From the NCBI RefSeq assembly GCF_949298305.1, contig NZ_CASFWU010000139.1:1-5088 (forward strand): a DNA stretch of 5,088 bases. The letters run 5' to 3'. The translations under genes and the position numbers were made by a program. The notes under the pieces are model-generated. The model was given only the letters and a program-made list of their open reading frames with translations, ran no database searches and was not told where the DNA came from. Positions 1 to 5,088 of the stretch are shown piece after piece. Each line of letters starts with the position of its first letter. Within the stretch, counting starts at the first letter, position 1. The DNA is from an uncultured Bacteroides sp. (GTDB lineage: Bacteria > Bacteroidota > Bacteroidia > Bacteroidales > Bacteroidaceae).

Positions 1-150
1 CGCCAGTTCATCCTTTCAGCCAATTGTATTCGTGATCTGGAGCCTTACTTCAACGGAAAAATGGTGGTACACGTTACTCCTCCCTTCGACGGCAGTATTC
101 AGGTGAGCCGGGAGCGGGTGGCGGCCCTGAAGGTGTGGCTGAACAGTTAG
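1..150 (+). CDS. LytTR-family response regulator, C-terminal end (5' truncated by window)
   Basis: The window opens inside this gene. Frame 1 reads 49 codons to a TAG at 148-150. The peptide has RQFILSANCIRDLEPYFNGK followed by a segment ending in VSRERVAALKVWLNS. This fits the end of a LytTR DNA-binding domain: an 'R.FI.....I..IEPYFNGK' strand pattern, then 'I.VSRER....K.WL'. In Bacteroidetes such domains usually follow an N-terminal CheY-like receiver and act as transcription factors paired with a LytS/YehU-like histidine kinase. The receiver and the kinase are outside the window, so the two-component role is inferred from the family. The gene converges on copA and the coding regions share 147-150. 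A metal-sensing role should not be assumed from proximity, because the two genes face each other and are transcribed separately. GC-rich like copA. Family call fairly secure; target genes unknown. Confidence 0.75.
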   Translation, partial: RQFILSANCIRDLEPYFNGKMVVHVTPPFDGSIQVSRERVAALKVWLNS

Positions 151-164
151 GCCTGTTCAGCCGC
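135..164. terminator. Perfect hairpin over two overlapping convergent stop codons (possible bidirectional terminator)
   Basis: GGCTGAACAG (137-146) is exactly complementary to CTGTTCAGCC (153-162) around a 6-nt loop, TTAGGC. A G-U pair (136/163) and a G-C pair (135/164) extend the stem. The loop carries the TAG of the LytTR gene (148-150) and the TAA of copA (complement of 147-149). Neither strand has a U-tract after the stem, so it is not a standard intrinsic terminator. It could stop or slow both polymerases, or protect both mRNA 3' ends. The pairing is seen directly; the function is inferred. Confidence 0.4.
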
Positions 165-2858
165 CTGAATCTGATAATCTCCGGCTTCCTTCGTAATCTG
201 TGCCTGGAGCTCTTCCAGCGTATAGCTTTTACCATCGGTGAATTCGATGGTGGCTACGGGTGGGTCGAGGGTGACGGTGGCACGGATGCCTTCCAGACTG
301 TTCAGGGCTTTCTCCACGTGCATGCGGCAGTGGTTGCACATCATACCTTCCACTTTATAGGAAGACTTTGAAGATGAAGAACTTTCAGATAATGAAGAAT
401 GAGGAATGAAGAATGAAGAATTTTCTTGAGTGTGTTCGGTCACCGCGCAGCCCAATTCTTCCTTCTTCATTCTTAACTCTTCATTCCCACAGGATTCTTC
501 ATTTTTAATTTTTAATTTTTCATTACTTATAGATTCTTCATTTTTCAGCCTCAGACTGTTTGTCACCACACTGACGCTGCTGAAGGCCATGGCCGCTCCC
601 GCTATCATGGGATTGAGCAGGAAACCACAGACGGGGTAGAGCACACCGGCGGCGATGGGCACGCCTATCAGGTTGTAGAAGAAGGCCCAGAAGAGGTTCT
701 GGCGGATGGTGCGCACGGTGAGGCGGGAGAGGCGCAGGGCTTCGGGCAGCTTGCCGAGGTCACCCGTCAGCAGGGTGATGCCTGCCACGTCCATGGCGAT
801 GTCGCTGCCGGTGCCCATGGCGATGCTGAGGTCAGCCTGTGCCAGGGCGGCGCTGTCGTTGATGCCGTCGCCCACCATGGCTACGGTCTTGCCCTCGTGT
901 TGCAGGCGGGCGATGAACGAAGCCTTCTCTTGCGGCAGTACGCCGGCGTGGTAGTGGCGGATGCCTGCCTGGGCGGCGATGGCGCGGGCGGTGGATTCGT
1001 TGTCGCCCGTCAGCAGGTGGACTTCGATGCCCTGACGTTGCAGGGCGGCGATGGCCGGGCGCGAGGTCGGCTTGATGCGGTCGGCAATGGCGGCAATGGC
1101 CAGTGCTTCGTGTTCGTCGGCCAGCCAGATGACGGTCTGCACTTCGGCCGTCAGTCGTTCGGCTTCTTCCTCCAGTTGCGGGCTGACGCTGATGCCTTGT
1201 TCGGTCAGCAGACAGCGGTTGCCGGCGTAGTAGAGGGTGCTGCCTACGATGCCGCGGATGCCCCGTCCGGTGAGGCTTTCAAATTGCCTGACTGGAGAAC
1301 TGTTTTTCTCCAACCGGGGAAAACTGTTTTCCAAGTAGCGGACGATGGCTTCGGCCAACGGATGTTCGGAGAGCTTCTCCAGTTCGTAGAAGGCTGCGGC
1401 CGGACGTTCGTCCTCGTTTTTCCAGCAGAGCGATGTCACTTGCGGATGGCCTTCGGTGACGGTGCCCGTCTTGTCCAGCACCACGGCGTTCACGCGCCGG
1501 GCACGCTCCAGACTTTCGGCGTCCTTGATGAGGATGCCCCGTTCGGCTCCTTTGCCGATGCCCACCATGATGGCGGTAGGCGTGGCGAGTCCCAGGGCAC
1601 AGGGGCAGGCTATGATGAGCACGGTGACCAGTGCCAGCAGCCCGTGGGTGAAGCCGTCGGTGGGGGCGAATACCATCCATGCCGCAAAGGAGAGTAGGGC
1701 AATGCCCATGATGACAGGCACGAAGATGCCCGCTATCCGGTCGGCCAGCTTCTGTACGGGCGCTTTGCTGCCCTGGGCGTCCTGCACCATGTGGATGATT
1801 TTGGCCAGCAGCGTGTCCTTTCCCACCTGTTCGGCACGGAAGACGAAGCTGCCTTTCTGGTTGATGGTGCCGGCATAGACGCGGGCACCCGCCTTTTTGC
1901 TGACGGGCACTGGCTCGCCGCTCAGCATGCTTTCGTCCACGTACGATTCGCCGCTGACTACCGTTCCGTCCACCGGTACCCGTTCGCCGGGCTTTACCAG
2001 CAGCAGATGGCCGGGGAGAACCTGACTCAGATTGAATGAAGAATTAAGAATGAAGAATGAAGAATCTTCTTGAGGACGTTTGGGCACAGCGCAGCCCAAT
2101 TCTTCATTCTTCATTCTTAATTCTTCATTTCCATTGGGTTCTTCATTCTCAACGAGCGTTACCGTCTTTGGTTGCAGCCCCATCAGTTTCTTGATGGCAC
2201 TGGTGGTGTTGCCTTTGGCACGCTCTTCGAGCAATCGGCCCAGCAGGATGAAAGCGATGATGACGCTGGAGGCTTCGAAATAGACGTGCGGCTCGATGCC
2301 CCGCGACAGCCAGAACTCAGGAAAGAAAAGGTTGAAAAGGCTGAAAAGGTAGGCGATGCCTGTGCTGACAGCCACCAGGGTGTCCATGTTGGCTGCACCG
2401 TGCCTGAGTTGCTTCCAGGCATTGATGTAGAAACCTCTTCCCAACCAGCACACTACCGGGGTGGCGAACAGCCATGAAACAAATCCCTTGTATTTCCAGT
2501 CCATGAAGAACATGCCGGTGACGAATACAGGCAGGGAAAGCAGGATGGCCCACGTCGTGCGGAACTTCAGAGCCCGGTATTTCTTCCGATACGCCTGCTC
2601 CACTTCATCGTTGACTTCCTTGGTCTGTGTGGTCAGCAGGTCATATCCCGCATCACGCACTGCCTGCTGCAAGGACTCGGGCGAACACCGCTCCGGGGCA
2701 TATTCCACGGTGGCCGTTGCCGCCGCATAGTTCACGGTAGCCCGGCTTACCCCCGGCTGCCTGTTCAGAGTCTTGTCTATCCGGGCGGCACAAGCCGCAC
2801 AACTCATACCCAATAAAGGAAAAGTCTTCTGTACCATCTTCTGTTTTTCCATCTTCAT
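147..2858 (-). CDS. copA: Cu(+)-exporting P1B-type ATPase with N- and C-terminal HMA domains and two repeat-derived insertions
   Basis: A 903-residue inner-membrane pump predicted to use ATP to export Cu(+) from the cytoplasm. In order: N-terminal HMA domain (about 12-78, GMSCAAC 17-23); four membrane segments (about 101-210); actuator domain with SGE 313-315; membrane pair carrying the CPC metal site 418-420; phosphorylation motif DKTGT 462-466 (Asp462); N-domain HP 499-500; TGD 617-619; GDGIND 663-668; final membrane pair with YN 728-729 and MAFSS 757-761, the Cu(+) subtype signature; C-terminal HMA domain (about 834-895, GMMCNHC 838-844). All catalytic motifs are intact. Residues 238-275 and 772-823 are encoded by repeats, which makes the protein longer than a usual CopA. 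The start at 2858 sits about 30 nt below a -7 box, but Met3 and Met8 are possible alternatives. No copper regulator or CopY-type operator is seen. Silver may also be a substrate, as in relatives. Confidence 0.95.
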   Translation of the reverse strand: MKMEKQKMVQKTFPLLGMSCAACAARIDKTLNRQPGVSRATVNYAAATATVEYAPERCSPESLQQAVRDAGYDLLTTQTKEVNDEVEQAYRKKYRALKFRTTWAILLSLPVFVTGMFFMDWKYKGFVSWLFATPVVCWLGRGFYINAWKQLRHGAANMDTLVAVSTGIAYLFSLFNLFFPEFWLSRGIEPHVYFEASSVIIAFILLGRLLEERAKGNTTSAIKKLMGLQPKTVTLVENEEPNGNEELRMKNEELGCAVPKRPQEDSSFFILNSSFNLSQVLPGHLLLVKPGERVPVDGTVVSGESYVDESMLSGEPVPVSKKAGARVYAGTINQKGSFVFRAEQVGKDTLLAKIIHMVQDAQGSKAPVQKLADRIAGIFVPVIMGIALLSFAAWMVFAPTDGFTHGLLALVTVLIIACPCALGLATPTAIMVGIGKGAERGILIKDAESLERARRVNAVVLDKTGTVTEGHPQVTSLCWKNEDERPAAAFYELEKLSEHPLAEAIVRYLENSFPRLEKNSSPVRQFESLTGRGIRGIVGSTLYYAGNRCLLTEQGISVSPQLEEEAERLTAEVQTVIWLADEHEALAIAAIADRIKPTSRPAIAALQRQGIEVHLLTGDNESTARAIAAQAGIRHYHAGVLPQEKASFIARLQHEGKTVAMVGDGINDSAALAQADLSIAMGTGSDIAMDVAGITLLTGDLGKLPEALRLSRLTVRTIRQNLFWAFFYNLIGVPIAAGVLYPVCGFLLNPMIAGAAMAFSSVSVVTNSLRLKNEESISNEKLKIKNEESCGNEELRMKKEELGCAVTEHTQENSSFFIPHSSLSESSSSSKSSYKVEGMMCNHCRMHVEKALNSLEGIRATVTLDPPVATIEFTDGKSYTLEELQAQITKEAGDYQIQAAEQA
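391..503 (-). repeat. Palindromic coding element, copy A (degenerate), in the copA C-terminal linker
   Basis: Imperfect inverted repeats 391-422 and 454-485 (28 of 32 positions complementary) flank a 31-nt core. Aligned without gaps to copy B, 84 of 95 positions match over the palindrome. Similarity continues through 486-503 (14 of 18). The arms are heptamers of the ATGAAGA / TCTTCAT type. On the minus strand the element encodes CopA residues 786-823, including NEELRMK, EELGCAV and SSFFI. It joins the end of the ATPase core to the C-terminal HMA domain, and is followed by a Ser-rich stretch (residues about 824-833) that may be decayed repeat. Arm mismatches and a weakened inner stem suggest this copy is older than copy B, which is an inference. 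Confidence 0.85.
493..545 (-). repeat. AT-rich direct repeat adjoining copy A
   Basis: The 14-mer GATTCTTCATTTTT occurs at 493-506 and 532-545, exactly 39 nt (13 codons) apart. Between them lie runs of TTTTTAA and a TTTTTCATTA. Read on the minus strand it gives a second KNEES pentapeptide, with NEKLKIK between the two copies (CopA residues about 772-789). The sequence starts right where the conserved ATPase core ends (NSLRLK, residues 767-772). It shares the TTCTTCATT word with the palindromic elements but lacks their core, so it is a related but different repeat. Confidence 0.7.
1294..1334. repeat. Two adjacent short palindromes, near-duplicates
   Basis: Positions 1294-1311 form a 6-bp stem (GGAGAA/TTCTCC) and 1318-1332 form another (GGAAAA/TTTTCC). 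Both enclose CTG and both are followed by CCAA. They resemble a duplicated unit with small changes. They encode a variable loop in the CopA nucleotide-binding domain (NSFPRLEKNSS, residues 511-521). This may be chance similarity and no function is claimed. Confidence 0.35.
2035..2147 (-). repeat. Palindromic coding element, copy B (perfect arms), in the CopA actuator domain
   Basis: Arms 2035-2065 and 2099-2129 are perfectly complementary over 31 bp and enclose a 33-nt loop. Each arm is four heptamers, ATGAAGA with one ATTAAGA variant. The loop region has a nested stem, TTGGGC (2080-2085) with GCCCAA (2094-2099). Similarity to copy A extends to 2147. On the minus strand it encodes CopA residues 238-275, which interrupt the actuator domain between LQPKTV (228-233) and the PGHLLLVKPGE strand (282-292). 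The matching region in ordinary CopA proteins is a short turn, from family knowledge. Sharp arm identity suggests recent insertion or active maintenance. Confidence 0.9.
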
Positions 2859-2888
2859 TCGTGCATTGACAGCTTAAGATTTGTACGG

Positions 2889-2896
2889 CAAAGATA
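2889..2896 (-). promoter_or_regulatory. Bacteroides-type -7 box of the copA promoter
   Basis: The minus strand reads TATCTTTG here, matching the Bacteroides -7 consensus TAnnTTTG. It ends about 30 nt before the copA ATG, giving a predicted leader of roughly 20-25 nt. No TTTG is seen at the usual -33 spacing; the nearest, at 2900-2903, is too close. The promoter may therefore be weak or need an activator. It lies downstream of the lipoprotein gene terminator, so copA appears to be transcribed independently. Confidence 0.5.
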
Positions 2897-2924
2897 GAAC
2901 AAACTTTCCCTTCTTCCGTTATGT

Positions 2925-2956
2925 AATTCGGGACGTTTTTTGTGGAATTATGGGAC
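2925..2956 (-). promoter_or_regulatory. Candidate direct-repeat operator upstream of copA
   Basis: The plus strand has AATTCGGGAC (2925-2934) and AATTATGGGAC (2946-2956), with the GGGAC blocks 22 nt apart, about two helical turns. They lie about 30-60 bp upstream of the copA -7 box, where an activator could bind. Two short repeats can arise by chance; no known copper-regulator motif is recognised. Confidence 0.2.
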
Positions 2957-2958
2957 AT

Positions 2959-2995
2959 AAAAAAGAGGATGCCCCTCGAAAGATAGGCATCCTCT
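2959..2995 (-). terminator. Rho-independent terminator of the lipoprotein gene
   Basis: AGAGGATGCC (2964-2973) pairs with GGCATCCTCT (2986-2995), a 10-bp stem with a 12-nt loop. On the minus strand the stem is followed by six T (2964-2959), so it terminates transcription arriving from the lipoprotein gene, whose stop codon lies about 30 nt upstream. It separates the SusD-type operon from copA. Confidence 0.85.
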
Positions 2996-3024
2996 CTTGA
3001 ATTATGCTCAGAATCCTTAGCTGA

Positions 3025-4830
3025 TTACTTGCTCCAAGGAATCATATTCTTCACAGATTTGATATGCATACGTGAGAACTTGGGAGCTGCTACATTTACC
3101 TTCTTGTTTGCTTTGCCGGAAGGCATACTCATGCTTCTTGTGGCAGCGCTGTTCGTTCCAGCTTCTCCGGTAATGGCAAATGTTTCTTCACCAAGTGCAA
3201 ATTCTCCTTCGCTTACAAAGTAGACAACTGCAAAGTGGAATACTCCATTTTCATAATAGCTGTAACCATATTCTTGTCCTCCTGTATAAGGTACCAAATC
3301 ACTAATCATTACCATTCCGTATGACGGATGAGTATAACCGGTTTCCTGTTCTTCCACAACAACTTCACCGGTTTCTGCATTATAGGTAAAGATGAAATCT
3401 ACATCATATCCCCAATGTTCAATTTTGTAGCGATTCGGATTTTCATTACTCCGGAAAAGAGTCAGTCCTGAATCCACTGCAGGTTCTTCTGCTGTACCGA
3501 AGAACAGGGTATATGTATAGTCGCCTACATTAATAGCTGTCCAAGTTTCCTGAGTAGTTGAGCTTGCGTATTTGAAAGTAGCTGAAGAGCTTGTCTGTGC
3601 TTCATTACCTCCATAAGCTATTGCTACCAATGTGTAATCTCCATCTACCGGAGTAGATGCAAACGGAATCATGATTGTATTGGATGCGGCCTCGGGACCT
3701 ACTTCCATATAGTCAATGCTACCATTCACAATACCTTCAACGGCGGTAGCAACATCTGTGCCTTCTACAACAGCCAAACGGATGCTTTCAACATCTCCAC
3801 CGACAGTTGTAAGTTGAGCTAAAATACCCTTGTCGTTTCCTTTGGAGTCTGTATATTTGCCTGCGTATGCCACGCCGATGGAGTAATCTGTTTCTGTTAC
3901 ACCGGGAAAGACAATCTTAATCATACCGTCTGTTGTAGAATAGTTCCAACCACCTATTCCGTCCATATAGTAGAAAGGAGCCAGTTGAACAATGGCGGGT
4001 GTTCCGTCTTCCTGATATTGCAGAACTTTGTTGTATGTCCAATAGGCTTCACCTTGGAAGTCTGTAAAGTCAGAAGGATGGTGTACATCTACATTCTGGT
4101 TATAGTCATTAGACGTGTTGAAGAATCCTGTGCAATATGCCGGGAAATAAACCAAACCTTCCATCGTGATGGTAATGTCATTGAGCTTATCTCCAGGTTT
4201 CAGTAATTTGAATTCTACATATTCAGATTGTGCGCCTTCAGTAGGATATCCTTCTGCTGCCAGTCCTTCTGAATAGGGATCTACTAAGCGGTATGTACTC
4301 GGATCAAGATCATTTTGCTGTATTTCTACCTCATAACTGTTCATAAACAAGAAATTGTCGTAGAAAGTCGCTGTTCCAAGGGAAGTCCAAGGAGCCGGTA
4401 TACCTGCTTTGAATGTATAAGTAGACGTACCGTAAGGAGTTGTATAAGTCTCGTCGGCAATGGCGATGGTAATGGTCTGATAATTGTCAAAACCTAAAGC
4501 CTCCGGGTCATAACCGATAGACAATTTGGCTGTGCTTTCGCCTGCGGCAAAATTTACAGAAGTCGGAATAGTAAATAGTCCTGATTCATTTGTAACGTTC
4601 AGGTTGGCTGTAATATCGCTGTCGGTATTGGCGCGGCTGACCTCTACAATGAACGATGTTTCTGTATTGCTAAGATCTATTTGTGAGGCCATAGTGGTCG
4701 GGAAATAGATTTGCGCTCCATTCAGTTTCTCAGCCGGAGTGTAGTCCACTTCTTCGGTACATCCGCTGAAGCCTATCAGCATGCCTGACATCATGCTGAG
4801 GATGCCTAATGTTTTATTGATGAATTTCAT
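3025..4830 (-). CDS. SusE-position surface lipoprotein of a SusC/SusD-type operon
   Basis: A 601-residue predicted lipoprotein. A basic N-terminus and hydrophobic segment precede a lipobox, with FSGC placing the lipidated Cys at 24. The following TEEVD is acidic, resembling the Bacteroides lipoprotein export signal, so surface display is likely. Residues about 39-140 look like a beta-sandwich domain of Calx-beta or Ig-like type (weak call). Two related modules follow: one starts at PWTSLGTATFYDNF (147-160) with STYRLVDPY (178-186); the other at TWTAINVGDYTYTLFF (429-444) with NRYKIEHWGY (466-475). A Gly/Ala-rich segment (about 318-420) separates them. The C-terminus (about 565-601) is rich in Lys and Arg. 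It begins 27 bp after the SusD-type stop and ends before a terminator, so it is the last gene of the operon. By position it may help SusCD capture a glycan or peptide; the ligand is unknown. The upstream TAAGAG is a weak ribosome-binding candidate. Confidence 0.8.
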   Translation of the reverse strand: MKFINKTLGILSMMSGMLIGFSGCTEEVDYTPAEKLNGAQIYFPTTMASQIDLSNTETSFIVEVSRANTDSDITANLNVTNESGLFTIPTSVNFAAGESTAKLSIGYDPEALGFDNYQTITIAIADETYTTPYGTSTYTFKAGIPAPWTSLGTATFYDNFLFMNSYEVEIQQNDLDPSTYRLVDPYSEGLAAEGYPTEGAQSEYVEFKLLKPGDKLNDITITMEGLVYFPAYCTGFFNTSNDYNQNVDVHHPSDFTDFQGEAYWTYNKVLQYQEDGTPAIVQLAPFYYMDGIGGWNYSTTDGMIKIVFPGVTETDYSIGVAYAGKYTDSKGNDKGILAQLTTVGGDVESIRLAVVEGTDVATAVEGIVNGSIDYMEVGPEAASNTIMIPFASTPVDGDYTLVAIAYGGNEAQTSSSATFKYASSTTQETWTAINVGDYTYTLFFGTAEEPAVDSGLTLFRSNENPNRYKIEHWGYDVDFIFTYNAETGEVVVEEQETGYTHPSYGMVMISDLVPYTGGQEYGYSYYENGVFHFAVVYFVSEGEFALGEETFAITGEAGTNSAATRSMSMPSGKANKKVNVAAPKFSRMHIKSVKNMIPWSK

Positions 4831-4857
4831 ATAAATACTCTTAATAGTTAATGATTA

Positions 4858-5088
4858 TTATTCAACCCAGGGCGTATAGGCATCTGTCGGGTCGGGATTT
4901 TCGTAACCTTCAATGCCTGAGTTGTTGTATTTCTCATTGCGGACGATACAGATGTTCATCCATGCGGGGCGTGTAGTCGTGTTCAAACGAGCCATGTCAT
5001 GGAAGTTTGTACCGGAATATCCACGGGTAACAGGCATATTCAGACGTTTAACGTCATAGAATGTCAGGCCTTCTCCCCATTGTTCAAC
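4858..5088 (-). CDS. SusD/RagB-family nutrient-binding lipoprotein, C-terminal end (5' truncated by window)
   Basis: The last 76 residues of a SusD/RagB-family protein, running off the right edge and ending in TAA (complement of 4858-4860). The motif EQWGEGLTFYDVKRLNMPVT is the family's C-terminal '(I/V)E.WGEG..F.D.KR' signature, followed by RGYSGTNF, which is common in Bacteroides members. SusD proteins sit on the cell surface as a lid over a SusC TonB-dependent transporter and bind the substrate before import; a susC partner is expected upstream, outside the window. The C-terminus ends in TDAYTPWVE. The substrate cannot be inferred from this fragment. Only 27 AT-rich bases (4831-4857) separate it from the lipoprotein gene and no promoter is seen there, so the two are probably co-transcribed. 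Confidence 0.88.
   Translation of the reverse strand, partial: VEQWGEGLTFYDVKRLNMPVTRGYSGTNFHDMARLNTTTRPAWMNICIVRNEKYNNSGIEGYENPDPTDAYTPWVE

Noticed and set aside
391..545. Clustered repeats as a CRISPR array
   Set aside because: Arms are inverted rather than direct repeats with unique spacers, units are heptamers, and the region is translated within copA.
430..639. Small plus-strand frame containing SSFFILNSSF
   Set aside because: It arises from the palindrome's right arm read on the other strand. The frame is blocked upstream by stops and there is no start context.
1279..1680. 133-codon open frame on the minus strand in another phase of copA
   Set aside because: It overlaps the DKTGT and CPC coding region in a shifted frame, and its Arg/His-rich composition is typical of a shadow frame.
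897..1697. Long 266-codon open frame on the plus strand, opposite copA
   Set aside because: It has no recognisable domain and lies wholly antisense to conserved copA motifs. Open antisense frames are expected in GC-rich coding DNA.
391..2129. The segment between the two elements as a composite transposon
   Set aside because: The intervening DNA is ordinary ATPase coding sequence with all motifs in order, with no transposase, and the element copies are in direct orientation.
2851..2860. ATCTTCATTC at the copA start as a third element copy
   Set aside because: It is a single heptamer-like word with no second arm or core; a chance match is likely.
3025..3140. Basic C-terminal tail of the lipoprotein as a type IX secretion sorting signal
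   Set aside because: It lacks the usual conserved C-terminal beta-domain motifs, and the protein has a lipoprotein signal instead.

Overview
The window looks like chromosomal DNA from Bacteroides or a close relative in the Bacteroidales. Three things point there: a SusD/RagB-type gene followed by a surface-lipoprotein gene, a TAnnTTTG-type -7 promoter box, and start codons without strong Shine-Dalgarno sequences. The genus is inferred from gene content and no database was searched.

Layout. Positions 1-150 (+) hold the 3' end of a LytTR-type response regulator gene. It converges on copA (147-2858, -), which encodes a Cu(+)-type P1B ATPase with metal-binding domains at both ends. The two stop codons overlap inside the loop of a perfect 10-bp hairpin. 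Positions 2859-3024 hold the copA promoter and a Rho-independent terminator for the gene upstream. Positions 3025-4830 (-) encode a 601-residue lipoprotein in the SusE position. Positions 4858-5088 (-) are the 3' end of a SusD/RagB-family gene, 27 bp upstream of the lipoprotein gene. These last two form the end of a SusC/SusD-type outer-membrane nutrient-uptake operon. CopA is a separate copper-export unit with its own promoter, and the regulator fragment has no visible link to either.

The most unusual content is inside copA. Two copies of an AT-rich palindromic element (2035-2147 and 391-503, gap-free, 98 of 113 positions identical) lie in the same orientation and reading phase and are translated as part of the ATPase. 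One copy falls in the actuator domain. The other, with a further AT-rich direct repeat at 493-545, forms the linker to the C-terminal metal-binding domain. The arms are built from heptamers (ATGAAGA and variants). The 95-bp palindromic part of each copy is open in only one of six frames, which is the frame copA uses. This resembles the protein-coding palindromic elements known from Rickettsia, but the family here is not one I can name.
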